64,000 nt of DNA from Anseranas semipalmata (Eukaryota > Chordata > Aves > Anseriformes > Anseranatidae): the NCBI GenBank assembly GCA_013399115.1, contig VXAA01001129.1:13551-77550 (forward strand), written 5' to 3'. Of the stretch, positions 1-11,639 are shown piece by piece. Every line of letters starts with the position of its first letter. Within the stretch, counting starts at the first letter, position 1. The translations under genes were made by a program, and so were the position numbers. The notes below the pieces were generated by a model. That model was not told where the DNA came from, did no database searches, and worked only from the letters and a program-made list of their open reading frames with translations.

Positions 1-212
1 CCCCCTGCGGGGACCGGCCCGCCGACCCCCCCGTCCCGTCCCAACGCGGCGGGAGCTTCCCCGGGAGCAGCGCCGGCTCCGCGGGGGCCCGTCCCCCGCC
101 TTGCCCTGGGGACCCCGCGGGGCTGCGGGCAGCCCAGCCCCGGCGCGCCCCGCGGGGGAGGCGGCATCGCGCTGCCGGGCGCCGGGTCTCCCCGTTTCGG
201 ACAATAAGACGG

Positions 213-277
213 TTATTTATTTATTTATTTATTTATTTTGTCCTTTTTCTTTTCTTTTCTTTTTTTTTTTTCCCCCT
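213..277. repeat. (TTTA)n microsatellite followed by a pyrimidine tract
   Basis: About six TTTA units (213-239) run directly into a T/C-only tract that ends in five C (240-277). It splits the CpG island in two. Confidence 0.9.
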
Positions 278-300
278 TAAACACGTGGTTGTAAAGTCTG

Positions 301-316
301 TAGCGCCATCTAACGG
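301..316 (-). promoter_or_regulatory. candidate CTCF binding site
   Basis: Read on the minus strand this is CCGTTAGATGGCGCTA. It fits the vertebrate CTCF core (CCASYAGRKGGCRSY) at all but two positions, and the most constrained part, AGATGGCGCTA, is intact. The site sits on the inner side of the CpG island, a common place for CTCF. The match is seen in the sequence. Occupancy and any insulator or loop-anchor role are inferred. Confidence 0.55.
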
Positions 317-429
317 GAGGCGGAGGCCGCTCCGCGCCGTGCCGCGCCGCCGAGGGCAGGGAGCAGCGTCTTGCAAGTGGCCGGGGTCCCCATTTCTGCT
401 GCTGCTTTGGCACCCCGGCGAGCTCCGTG

Positions 430-3400
430 ATCCCGAAGCTTTTGAGCGTATGCTCATTTTTAAGGTTAAATTACGATGGTGCCCTTCTGCCAGGGCACTG
501 CAACCACGCTTGCTTTGGGAGGCAGCAGACCTGGTCAGCCCGCTGAATTTAAAGTCCCAAGAGAGTTGCCCGGATCAGCAGCTCGCTCACCCCAGTCCCG
601 TGGCAGAGGCAGCAAAAAGAAACGGAGACTCTGCAGAGGAGGTTGGGGCTCACATAAGCTCAGAGCCCGTCTCTACAGGCGCCTGCCTCTCTACAGCTCT
701 TGCCACCTCTAAGTGCCTCAGGTCAAAATCGGAGAATACAGGTATTTCTGCTAAACCAGGGAAGAGCTTTTTTCATTAGGTTTGACGTTTACTTTCACTC
801 TGCTTCTGTATTTCTGTTACAGCTACAGAATCTGAGCTACACCTTCAACGACACACACCAGTTTTGCTGTGTTCACATGTGTCTTCCATGCCGGCAGGGA
901 GGTCCAAAGCAGCACAGAAATCTTTCTGTCCATGTCTCAGGTCATAAAATGTTAGTGTAGCCTTGGCTAGCAAAAACTGTATTTGCATCGGCCACTCAAA
1001 CTGTATTTGTGTTTCAGCCCAGGTTCTCCAATGCCCTTGGATATCGCTTCTGCGTGGGGCAAATCCCATGTGACTTGGATGGACAGGTCACGTCTGCCAA
1101 AGTGATTTTGGCAGAATAGGCACCTGAGTGCCACTGACACCTGATGATTCCCAAGTTCACCCCTGCTAAGGCATTTAAGGGCCTGCCCAAGCAAAGCGTT
1201 TAGGCTACAAACGCCTGTGTGGTCCCGATTTCCTCCAGAATCCAGCAGGGAGAGAAAAGCCTAAACAAGAGTTACAAGTCTAAATCCTTTGTTGTATGTG
1301 GACCTCAGTCTTAAAGCCCCGAAATATTTAATTTCTAAATCCCTTTGTATTTTGATGTAATATCCAAAACACCTTTGATGGGCCCCACACTGTTTGGAAA
1401 TGGGATTCATCCACCTAGTTTGCCTACACCTTTTGAAGAGAATGACCACATATGCAGAAAAATCTGCAAACTGAAATTCAGCTCTAGTGCCAGCTAGAAG
1501 CGGAGTTTTTAGGTGCCCTCTCCTTATTTATCACACAGAGCAAAACCTTCCTACACGCCAGAAGGAATCTGAAGTGCAAGGTGACCAGGACTGTATCCCT
1601 TCTGACGGTGCTGCACCACAGGCCACTACATAAAACAGACAATTAAGCGTTGGTAATGACTGCCTGATCAATTCTCTGCGGCATGGTCAAATTGCATCGG
1701 ATTTTGCATTTTCAGAGGTGAAAGCGTGATTTATAATTCCCATCCCTTGTAAACTTCTGACATCTTATGAGCTTAATAATTAAAAAATAACATCCTCACA
1801 CTTATTCCAGGTTGTAAAAACAAACTAAACTTCACATGACTAAAATGAAATAGAGCACTGCCACTGAACTGGTTTTATAGGTAAGAAATTGGAAACTCTT
1901 AGTGTGTATATCCTCAGACAGGAGTAGATTTGCATTCTTGAGTCTGGGAATGCTCATCTTGTTCTATAATTGGGAGGAAGAGCGATTTCTGTCTACACCG
2001 AAACAAGAATGTATTTTCAGGGGTACGGACGATAAAAGGCAACCTCTGACAGTCAGGCTGGGCTGTCTCAGAGTAGGCACGAAAACTCAGTCACGCTCCA
2101 GTTCATTAACCACCTATGAAGAGTTAGGCTAGAGAGGTTTATGACTACATCCAACGAAGGATTTGCATGTCTAAAAAGTTAGTTGTCTCACTACTTAACT
2201 TTCGAGTGCCTTGCCCTGAGGCTGGCATTCCTGATGTTGTGTTTGGCACCAGGGCTCGCTATGCTGTGAGTGGAGAAGGTGTGCACAGACAAATCTTTTG
2301 TGCCTTGTCCAAAGCCATGCTGCTCAGTGAAGGACAGGAACAGCAGAAAAGCCCAGGCTTGTGGTTACATTGGGAAATGGGAATTATTGGTTTCAGCTGA
2401 GAGAATCTTTCAAACTGAGAAAGGAAAAGGTTTTCCTCCACTCTCACTTGAAGAGCAGTGGAAGGACAGCTGCCCCGATGCCTTTCAATGGAGGATTCCC
2501 CATGCTGCTTCTTCAGTTGCCCCACGCCCTCACCCCACAAGGATTGAGTCCAGAAGGATAGGAGATGGCACGTTTTGTTGTCACAACTTTCAGATTAGGA
2601 AAGGTCCCCCTGACTTTGGTGAGGGAGAGTCGCTTTTAGCTCTGCAGTAGCATGCATTTGTTTCTGTCAGGTGGGACATAAAGATTGTATTTCAATCTAA
2701 AATATGACACCTCTTTTCTTTTACCATATAATCTGGAGTAACTCGGGCTTTTATCATTCAAAGAAGTTAAGCTTTGGCTTTGAAATTATTTCAGTGTTGT
2801 GAGCTTTCTCGTACTTGAAAGACGAGTACAGCTCCTTGAGGTAACTCAAGGCAATGCGTTTCTCACAGCAGTCCCAGGAGGACCATAGGCAGGAAAGTCA
2901 GCGCTACCTTTCACTGTGCAGCTCAGAGGGGTTAGCCCGTCCTAAGCTTTTGATCCTGAGCCTGCTGAAGCTGTGGTGGGAGCTGTCTGTTCCTCCAAAG
3001 TTGTTTTGCTGAGCCATTGGTGAACTGAATTATGTGATGGGACCCTCCTTTGTTCCCCAACCCGCAGGTTAGTGCTGATTCAACTGAAAAAAATTCTGTC
3101 AGCCCCCAAGACTGCCCTCATAGTTCCTGTCTTTCTGGTGGAGAAAGACAAGAGACCCAACCCTTTTGGGGTTCCTCTAATAAAGCAAAGAGCGTATGAA
3201 TTCCTTTGTACAAAAATGAAGCAGCTTCATCCACGTGAAGGTATTTATTTAAAATTGGAGTAGTTTTCAGAAGTGCTAGGGAATAAATAGACTCAGTGGG
3301 TGCTCGGTCCCTCTGTAATTCATGACCTCTTCATGTAGATGCCAATGTTTTGACTTGGCTGGCTATCTTTAATATTTGGGTTTAAAACTTTTGGCCCATG

Positions 3401-3540
3401 TGTTCTGTTTCCTCAGGGCCCTCTAATCTTTAACTTTTACCATAGAAAAATCTTAATGATTTCAAGGTTCCACCTTGCTAGCAATATGGTTTGAATCAGA
3501 TACATTGCACAAAGACTATTTTGATTTTAAAAAAGAACAA
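430..3540. other. unique non-coding DNA
   Basis: Ordinary mixed-composition sequence. Open frames here are short and lack domains, and I found no recognisable repeat family. A junction at 1880/1881 reads ttttatag then gtaaga, resembling an acceptor directly followed by a donor, but its pyrimidine tract is weak. Confidence 0.5.
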
Positions 3541-3545
3541 CCTTC

Positions 3546-3568
3546 TGGTTTTATTTCTGCAGGTATGA
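3546..3568 (+). other. candidate recursive splice site (ratchet point)
   Basis: A pyrimidine-rich stretch ends in tttctgcag, followed at once by gtatga. An acceptor abutting a donor with no exon between them is the layout of recursive splice sites in very long vertebrate introns. It would matter only if a plus-strand intron spans this region, which the window does not establish. Confidence 0.2.
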
Positions 3569-3569
3569 A

Positions 3570-5630
3570 TAAAAATCTGAGATCCTGTGTTTAGAGCTTG
3601 CCTACTCTTGATAGCAGACAGCATGAGCGCTGCGATATGGATCAGTGATACAACATGTTTTCCTTCATTAAAAACACAACCTAGACATTAAAAACAGCCT
3701 GCTGGAGAATCATATTCATTTAGTAATCATGTAATTTCACAATCAAGGGGTTACTATCCCTCCTCCCCCCTTCCCCCATTTAGGACTGTCCATTTATGGA
3801 GAACATCTGATACCAATAAGTTTATGATACCTTTTTCTCAAAGCAAGGCCTGCATTTCAAATGTGGCTTTAGCAGTTGAGTTATCAGATCCAGCACTGAC
3901 TGCAGATGGGATTTATCTTCGCTAACTTTAGCCATATACTGGCAAAGCATCGGCCAAGTCTGGGCTCCCTTTGTATTCAATGGAGAGAGATGGAGAGCGA
4001 TTCACGCCAGCTATCGGAGGCACCTATTAAAGGGAGCGATGAGTCACCTTTTGAAGCAGTCTGCGTTGCTCTGTCTATTACAGCAGGAGCCCAGGCAGCT
4101 AGCTTAGTTATAGAGCACCTGACCAGATGGCTGAAATTAGGGTAGACGGATCCTGTCCTACCTCTCCGTGGGCAGTGCAGACAGGGACAAGCTGCACTGA
4201 GCCCTGTTAGGGACTCAGGACTAGTCAAGATGAGCTGTTGCCACTGAATGGGACTGTGTTTTGCCCATATCAAACAAAATCTCTTGCACGTGCTCTCTTT
4301 CAAAAAGGGGGCTGACTTATACTGTGGCTGGTGGCAAAATGCTCAGGAAACAGTACTCCAGCCCTCAGCTCATTTGATCAATTTACAGTCATGCTGATTG
4401 CATTGCAGGTTTAGTTTGGCACCGCTCTACTTGCCATCTTCTGGTGCTTCTCCAAGGCATGAGGTCTTCTACTTTTTCCTCAAGACAGGGCAAGTTGGAC
4501 CCTCCCTTTTGTTCAAACACTTTCTGCATAATCATATGAGTCTAGGAGCCAGGCCTTAAAAGAAATGCTCAAAAAAACAAAGCAAAACAAAGATCTCCAA
4601 AAAACAAAATGAAACCTGGCAGAAATGCATATAGGAATACCTTCTCCTGTGCTTGCACTGGGGTGCTCTACTCTGTGCTGGCACACGCAGATTGTACAGA
4701 GCTAAATTTACACTATAATAAACTCTCAGATTTTTCTCTCTTTACCCAGCTAGTGAGACTCCATGAATTGGGAAGCTATGAAGGCAAGGGAGCTGCTGGG
4801 AGGGGCTGTGGTGGACGAGACATTTATACTCCAAAGCCTTTTCTGAGTATTTTGCTCCAAGGGTTCGTGTGTCAGCTGGAGCCGGCTGGTGGTGGGATCA
4901 ATAACACCAAACCTGGGAGGTCAGCGCGACACTGGAAATGGCTGGTTAGCAGTGGTAGAAGCAGCAGAATAACCAAGCACCAATTTCTTCAGAAGAACAT
5001 ATCTGAGGGCAGCCTGTCACCTTTATTGAAAATTTCACTCCAAGGACCTTTCTGGAGAAGCAGAGGAACCCTGTAGACAGATGATAAAATACCCACCTGT
5101 GCAGCTATAAGAACTCATATATCATCGCAGTGAATCCAACAGGTAATTTCCTATTGCCTCTTGCAGAAGGATGCCCCCACCCTTAGCTCTCTGCAAGTAG
5201 ATCTAGCCTCAGACTGGGAAAAGCAACACTGCGTACACATGAGACAGTGTTAAACAGATGTCCTAGGCCACTTTGTTTTCACTTTTGATGTTCAGCTGGC
5301 AGGCAGGCAATGAATGGGGCTTACTTTCTATGAAGGACATTACCAGCCCAAATATTTCAGATGGAAAAGTTTAGCTGAGTATTCAGACATGGCTAAGGAA
5401 AATAATGTGTTAAATTTTACATGAAAATCTATTTTCTTCCTCTTTCACCATTCAAGTTACTGAATCTTAAGCAAACTCAAAAAGTTTTTTTGCAAGATTT
5501 GGGTCTTTCTGTTTCAATTTATATTTGGCAAACCAGCAAAAGTTTAGAATTGAGAAGCAGTTAAAAGATCCATCAAACACTGAAGGAGACCTTCTCTTAC
5601 CACACCTATCTCTCCCTCAGATACTCAGCC
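3570..5630. other. unique non-coding DNA
   Basis: No gene recognised. It contains an A-rich AAAC-type patch at about 4560-4612 and a CTCF-like match at 4432-4446 (listed separately). Frames such as 4609-5076 have no recognisable domain. Confidence 0.5.
4432..4446 (-). promoter_or_regulatory. weaker CTCF-like site
   Basis: The minus strand reads CACCAGAAGATGGCA, close to the CTCF core CCASYAGRKGGCRS with a mismatch at the Y position and probably one more at the 3' end. There is no CpG context, so this is a lower-quality call than the site at 301-316. Confidence 0.3.
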
Positions 5631-7130
5631 ATAGTTAGAACCACAAGACTGGAAGAGACTTCTTGGACTAACGAGACCTCCTCTTACGTCAAACGTTGTC
5701 ATAGATCTGTTTTCACCAATGTGTCAGGCTCAATCTGAAATGCCATCAGATTCTTGGTGCTCGCTGTGCCCCACGGCAAGACCGATGACTCTGACAGCTA
5801 GGAAATATTTTCTGATTGGCAACTTGCTGTGTTTGTGGCTAGCTTCTATCTTCTCAGTCCTCATTTTTTGTTCAGCTTTACAAGCCAAGGTATTCAGGCC
5901 TCTTCTTATTTCCTCATGGCCATGTTAGCCAGTGCTTCCAGCTGGAACTGAGCTTTCCCGCCCATGGGTGCTCAGAGCTGCCCACAAGGGCTCATCATTT
6001 GTTTGTGTTAAAGCATTAACACTTTCATATCTCTGTCTCACTGGGATTTAGGTACCTGTTTTGAAAGCTGGGTCACGCTGTAGCATGAGAGTCACCTTGG
6101 ATAGTGTGGCCAGGTCTTTCTGATCACTTACAAGCTCATAGCAATTAGAAGAAATTGTACTGTTAGTCCTAATTTGTATTTATTTTCTTTATTTTTTTAA
6201 TCTTTGCCTGTTTTCAGGGTCTTATTATGCTTTTCATTGCATTAATGACACCTCTCAATGTCATGTCATCAAAAATCTGAGTCTCTTCCTAATACTTATG
6301 TCACGATCATTTATGAAAATATTAAACAAGACTGGTCCCAGCGCTTAGGTTGAAGAGCTCTCCTAATTACTTCTCCTCAGCCTTGCAATGCAAGGCTTCA
6401 CCGGTGCCTGTATGCTATGAGCCAGATCCTTATCATACACACAGCTCCTCTGCAAAGCTCCAGCTAACAAATGTCTTCTGTACTACTGTGTCAAATGCTG
6501 TAGTAAAATGCAAAAAGATTTACTCTGTTCTCTTTGACTGGGATATCATCTTGTCTAAGAAAGCTCCAACAGACTTTGGTGTGACCTTTCCTGTTACATT
6601 TCATCCCATTCTCTGTTTAGCACCTGGCTTTTCTTTTAAAAGGCATAAACTAATGTACCAGTACCTTTCTTCAAGTGGTTATACAGCCGAGCTTTCTCTT
6701 TTGCCTCTTCTTAAGATTCCTGAAGCTTTTAGTTGTTCAGACCTGTAGAAGTTCCAGGCCTCTTTCACATTTTAATGCCTGGACTCTGCAATCCATCTGA
6801 CTTTACTAATCGATTCCATGAGTTTACCAAACATTGCCCTTTTGAAATGTAAAACCTTATTAACAGGCTCATTTATTTATTCCATTTTATTAGGAAGTGT
6901 CAGTCCCTGACCACCTGAACCAAGGTAATTTTTTTTTTTTTTTTTTTGCTACAAAACCAAGTCAGAAACAGTATCACTTCTTACTGAGAATTTTATTGAG
7001 AAATTTTTCGGCTATTACATCCAGAAGTACCTGGATTCTATCATCATCAGTGGCATTTACTCTTCGATCTGTGTTTGGGAAGGTAAAAATTTCCCTGCAT
7101 GATACTAACCCAACAGAACTTTTCTCTATG
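5630..7130 (-). mobile_element. ancient degenerate CR1/L3-clade LINE, reverse orientation
   Basis: Decayed non-LTR retrotransposon read on the minus strand. The end nearest 5630 resembles the CR1-clade 3' terminus (reverse complement of ...gactggaagagacttctt...). About 5845-5935 resembles the C-terminal ORF2/3' UTR zone of CR1 elements. At 6262-6279 a damaged reverse-transcriptase motif C survives as F-DD-M-T-L-R-G-V, against the usual FADDTKLGGV. At 6481-6510 motif A survives as HFTTAFDTV, against LDFSKAFDTV. At about 6990-7110 the endonuclease region survives as FPNTDRRVNATDDDRIQVLL, like GDFNxPxxDW...FLD. The order endonuclease, motif A, motif C, 3' end is correct for the family. Frames are broken throughout, so it is inactive. 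Subfamily and exact ends are unknown. Confidence 0.75.
6929..6947. repeat. poly(T), 19 bases
   Basis: Uninterrupted T run inside the old LINE, between its reverse transcriptase and endonuclease remnants. Confidence 0.9.
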
Positions 7131-7870
7131 ATGGCATTACTGCTGACTTTACCCACAATCAGAACCAAATCAGGGGGTTTGCACTATCCAAGTACTCTCT
7201 TTTGCCATCTTTCCCTGAAGTGATTTTAACTGGAGCAAATTCCGCTTTTTGCATGCTCTCCCTTCTGCACGGCCTTCTTCGCAGTGTTTCATATCATTAA
7301 TGCTCCGTTCTCTGCCACCACCTTCACCTTTATCTCTGCCTTGCTGAATAATGCATGTGCTTCGAGACCAGTGTTCCAGCCATGATTGCTATTCTGTTGT
7401 GCTAACCGGTGTAAACCTGTCCTGCTTAATGCCCTGTCAGCTTAGTTCATGCTCTTCCCTTTTTCGGTACATACAGTGTTGTTAAATATTTCTGTGCCCC
7501 ATACCAGAGCTTTGTTAAGACCTGCTCCTGGCTCTGTATTGCTGACTTGGAAGGAGCTCTCATCACACTTTGCACTTTCTTTCTTCTTATTCCCCACCAT
7601 TCTGATCATTGAAATTTCTTTGTCCTTTGGCATATCCTCATGCACCTAGGCTTTCTCCTCCGGTGTTCTGTGGGCACGTGGAGATTATTCAAGTCCCTGA
7701 CTCTGTACCCTTCATTTCTCAGTTCAAAGCTCTGCTTATCAGTTCTGCCAGACTTGATTCCAGAAGGCTATTTCCACAGTCGCTCAGATGGAGTCTGTCC
7801 TTCAAAAAGGGTTTTCTTTCAGTAAATATATCCCAATGGTCAAACACCGACAGTCCTTTGGCTATCTGTT
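7130..7870 (-). other. possible 5' continuation of the old LINE
   Basis: The sequence keeps the pyrimidine-rich, rarely interrupted plus-strand character of the LINE remnant to its left, and frames at 7449-7872 are moderately long. I could not match a specific domain (N-terminal endonuclease or ORF1), so continuation of the same insertion is inference. Unique sequence is the alternative. Confidence 0.3.
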
Positions 7871-7888
7871 GATCTTCCTCAAAGCACA

Positions 7889-7902
7889 TTTTTTTTTTTT
7901 TT
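7889..7902. repeat. poly(T), 14 bases
   Basis: Homopolymer run near the putative outer end of the LINE remnant. Confidence 0.85.
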
Positions 7903-9254
7903 GGCCTAACTTTTATTCCTATAGCATCAGGAAATGTTAGACCCTAGTACTCTTTTTAAGTACGCAACATTAAAAAAGAATTAAAAAAATAATAATGACA
8001 TCTGCCCCAAATCTCCAGTAATCCAGTTCTAAAAGCAAACTCCCTCATGCAAGCAGCCAGCCCAGAGAGACAACTGAGATGCAACCGGAACCAGCAGTGA
8101 ATATTCTGTTCCCCCCTCAGGACTTCTTGTCTATGTAGAGAGCTTTGCCATCCTTGCTGTGTCAGTCAGAAGCATGAAAACAATTGCCTGAGGTAGACAG
8201 AACAATATCGGTGGGGAAAAAAAATCTTTTTGCTGGTATATTATTTTGTTCATCAAAACGGTTCCACTGAGGTGACTCTGTTGGTATTATATTAGTGCAG
8301 CTTTGCTGGCAAGCGGTTTCACGTGTAGTGAACAAGGTCTAACGGAGTAGCAGACAGCAGGGACTACACCGTGTCTGCTCTGTTTGGAGAAGGGTTTAGT
8401 GGTGGTAGCTTTAGGACCACACCTGTTTTGGGTAAAAATGAATGTGATGTGAGAAAGGGCAGTAACAGCCTACGCTGAATTATAAAAGGCTACAGTGGAT
8501 GCCCTAGTGAATGTCCTCTGCTCACAGAACTTCCTCAGGAGACAATATTTCTGAGCTGGGGGCTCAACAAAAGTTCAGTCTCCTCTCCTCTTTTGCCTTA
8601 AAAAGCTCATATTTCTGTGGAATGTGACATGACATGGCTGATCTAAACTCACAGTAAAACTTGATTGAATGAAGTGCAAAAATGTATTGGCACTGGGAAC
8701 AGCTTTGTATTGTAATGAAGTCAGAATTGATGGTGAATTGGGAAAAAAAAATGGTATTTCTGGAAACACCAGCCCATTTTTTAATGCAACAGTTCTTTTT
8801 GTTGGAATATCACCGATGGAGTTAAAACAATATAATTTTGTCAATGATCATCACCATAAGCGCATACTATAAATATTGAATAAACTTCTGTGAAGAAACA
8901 GCCCCCTTGCTGTATATATTTCTGCATTTTGCATCTAGGTTTAACAGTAAATTAGGTGAAAGGAAATGCTGGCTAGCCATTGGAAAAAGAGTATTAGGAG
9001 TGCGTGTGGGTATTTTCTACACCTGGTTCAGTTCCTGATTCACTCTGTGGACTTCAGGCATGTGATTTCAACTCTTTGTCTCATTTTCAGTGTCTGTAAA
9101 ATTGGAAACATGCTAACGTTTATCTGTCCTTCTGGGCCCATAGAGGGTTCCTTAACAAATCTGCAACGCTCTGATGTAGGTGTAAAGCGCATTGTTGAAT
9201 AACTATGGTCAGCATAGGAACGGACCTGGAAAGACGTGAAGTGAAGTGGCCATG
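7903..9254. other. unique non-coding DNA
   Basis: AT-rich, with no recognisable gene, repeat family or strong motif. Open frames are short. Confidence 0.5.
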
Positions 9255-9480
9255 AACCACATTGCTGTCTCCTGTCCCCGTGCACCCGGGCACCCACCTG
9301 CTTAAAGCTGAGGCACGCGTTTCAGCCGTGGCGTTCGCTCACGGAGCTGCAGCTGGTGGCTGCGCGGCTGGGCAGGCGACGCGCAGGTCTCTTCTCCTCC
9401 TGCCCACCTGCAGGGCAGCCCTGGGCGGCTGCAGCCTGCTTCCACTCCATTTCTCGCCTGCTTTCTGCTCCCCAAACACT
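9255..9480. promoter_or_regulatory. CpG-rich patch
   Basis: A local rise in GC with clustered CpG (cccgggc, cacgcg, gcgcggc, gacgcgcag) inside an AT-rich neighbourhood. It is a possible orphan CpG island or enhancer. No promoter element or coding frame stands out. Confidence 0.4.
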
Positions 9481-9984
9481 GTCCGGTTAGCTGAAGAGTG
9501 AACACCGAAAGTTGAAATCGGAGGCAGATTCTCTCCTTCTTTAAGTTAGGATTAGACATGCCCCTGCAGCTTGATGGAGCCCATTTCCTAGGGATGACCC
9601 TAATGTTTCCAGTTGTGGTACTTCCCTCTTCTGCGTTTTCCTGTCCCTAGGTGGAACATAAGTTCTTCGTTGATTCTACCTTTAAGGGCTGAGGGGGAGA
9701 ATCCCAGAAGAACAAAATCCAGCTGGCCATATTAAATGCAAAGACACCACCTCTGGCTCAGCTTGTTCTTGAGCTGCTAATCACTAGGCGCGAGGAGGGT
9801 GCACCGGGGAGCAAGGGCTGCATTTTTTGGCTTTGTATTTTTCCCTAAACATCTGCTATTAGTCACCATCAGAGGCAAGAGTCTAGAGGGACATTGGTAT
9901 GATCCAGTATGACCGTTCTTCCATTTTGAAATCATGTTCTGATAATTAGGTCTTACACAGCTTCAGGAAGCTAAGGCACGGTAA

Positions 9985-10235
9985 CGTCTGGGCAAAAGGG
10001 CATGGATCAAACATTGCTGTCAAAGCCCATTCATTAATATTTTGGAATAAGCACATAATAAAAATGATGAAGAATCCACCCTTCAGCTTGGCTGTTTGCT
10101 GCAAATATTATAAGGGTATTAAACTAAACAATGGCTTGTACTCATCTGGCTCTCCAGATGTTTTCTATGACTCTTATTTTCTATCAATCAGTTAACCACG
10201 GTTTTTGCTTTCCTTAGCAACGTATTTCCAAATCA
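9985..10235. promoter_or_regulatory. enhancer-like AT-rich block
   Basis: A dense run of homeodomain-type and paired ATTA/TAAT cores (cattcattaatattttgg), a TCAATCAG element (about 10186) and a run without stretches of low complexity. This texture is typical of conserved developmental enhancers in vertebrates. It lies immediately left of a CpG-rich patch. Motifs are seen in the sequence. Conservation and activity are inferred. Confidence 0.3.
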
Positions 10236-10319
10236 CAATCAAAGAAACTAACGGCAAATAATGAGGGCTAGATTGTATTTGATTGCTGCTAGCTGCTCAT
10301 GGGAAAGGAAACTGCGAGA

Positions 10320-10530
10320 AGCCCTGCCAATCCTTCGCACTGGCACACCGGCCAAGAACGCCTCCAGCTCCCCCGGCCGCCCCCCGGGCGCGCTCCACGC
10401 CAAAGGGGCTCTGCGGCGGTCGCCTCCGACGGGAGACCCCGTGGCTGGGGACGGGAGGAAACGTGCGACTCGTTGCCGTACGGGATCGTTTATTTCTCTT
10501 TCCACCCGGTCCTGTCTCCCAGCCTCCCCG
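10320..10530. promoter_or_regulatory. CpG island-like patch
   Basis: Roughly 25 CpG dinucleotides in about 210 bases, near or above the number expected from base composition, unlike the CpG-depleted surroundings. An ATTGGCC (CCAAT-type) motif follows at about 10667. It could be a promoter of an unannotated transcript or an orphan island. Frames through it (for example 10261-10701) are long because of the GC content and carry no domain. Confidence 0.45.
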
Positions 10531-10699
10531 GCTCGCTCAGCAGGCTGCAGCCAGTCAGAGTTTTTAGTGGGTGTTTTTAGCCTGGCTCCGCAAGGAAGCA
10601 CGGCTCATACAATTGCACTATGTGTATGTGCTCGAGCGCGTGTTTGTCTAACAACTTCTGAACTCATTGGCCAAGTGCAGCTAAACCTGGCAGAAAGGT

Positions 10700-11600
10700 A
10701 GAGGTTTCAGAGATAATCGAGTTTGTAAGCTTTTGTGAAAATAGAAAGCTGAACAGTTTTCCTACTGGCGGAAAGGCTGCAGCCCACGCTCGGTTCTCGT
10801 CTGACGCGGAGACAATCCACCTGGGAGAGAGACTGGATGCATGCGAAGGAAAGCTTCGGTCAGAGCTTATACCTTATTAGATATCTGGGAATCCACTCCT
10901 TAGCCAAGGCTTCTCTCCCCTACGGACTCCCTAGTGTCTGATAAGGGTGGAATTCACACCGCAGCAGTAGTATAATTCATTTAAAATGTCAGTCAGCCAT
11001 GAAACACTAACTCCATTGGAAACTAGGCTTCCGGAATAATTCCGGTATTCATGGAAATACTTGTTCCCTCATACACTGCAAAGCTCCAGGAGGAACTGTG
11101 GGTATTTCTCCGCTGCTTCCAGTCTCCAAGCGAGCTCTCGGAGCTCTCTCTGCCCAGCGTTACACTGGGTCTTTCTGGTGCCCGCTGCCTTTAGAGGTTC
11201 AGAGAGGAAACTTCTTTCCTCAGAGCTGGGCTCATCAGGCATAACTTGTCTGAAGAGCCAGATTCACAAAAGAGCTCCCCATTTCCTTTTAGGCTCTGAA
11301 AAAAAAAAAAAAAAAAAGCCAGATTTCTCAATGGCTTCCTGGCCAGAAAGAATTGCTGGCTGCTGAGCACTTGTGGAAAAATGCTCTATTGAGAAGTGTA
11401 AATGAGAACGGAATCTTTCTGAAAACCTGGAGCCAACTGGGGACTATCAGCACTTGAAAATTTGGCCCTCATTGCTTTTGAAATACTTAGCTCTTAAATG
11501 AGCAAAATCAGAAGTGACTTTTCAAAAGCCTCCTGCCTTCATCCCCCCTTATTCCCAGGTAGCACTGAAAATACTTGTGGTATTGATGTCAAGTATTGTG
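10700..11600. other. unique non-coding DNA with a poly(A) run
   Basis: No gene recognised. A 19-base poly(A) run lies at 11299-11317. Around 11470-11530 there are phrases such as gaagtgacttttcaaaagcc, similar to old dispersed sequence known from sauropsid genomes. Confidence 0.45.
11299..11317. repeat. poly(A), 19 bases
   Basis: Uninterrupted A run. No retroposed body was recognised upstream of it. Confidence 0.9.
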
Positions 11601-11611
11601 CTCAAACCAGG

Positions 11612-11623
11612 AAAAAAAAAAAA
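11612..11623. repeat. poly(A), 12 bases
   Basis: Short homopolymer run. Confidence 0.85.
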
Positions 11624-11639
11624 GACACATTTCACTTGA

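Larger units (their letters stand above)
1..430. promoter_or_regulatory. CpG island at the left edge
   Basis: The first 210 bases are extremely GC-rich and full of CpG, including two ccccgcgggg palindromes (about 112-121 and 152-162). After a short AT/pyrimidine repeat the CpG density resumes at about 300-425. In birds such islands normally mark a promoter or first exon, so the start of a gene may lie just outside the window or on either strand here. I see no convincing coding frame: an open frame at 285-779 has no recognisable domain and crosses a CTCF-like site. The island is seen directly in the sequence. The promoter role is inference. Confidence 0.75.

Noticed and set aside
285..779. Plus-strand open frame of 164 codons in the left CpG island
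   Set aside because: No domain, crosses a CTCF-like site, and the length is within chance expectation for GC-rich DNA.
11299..11317. Poly(A) run as the tail of a processed pseudogene
   Set aside because: No intronless gene-like body upstream and no target-site duplication seen. LINE-mediated processed pseudogenes are also rare in birds.
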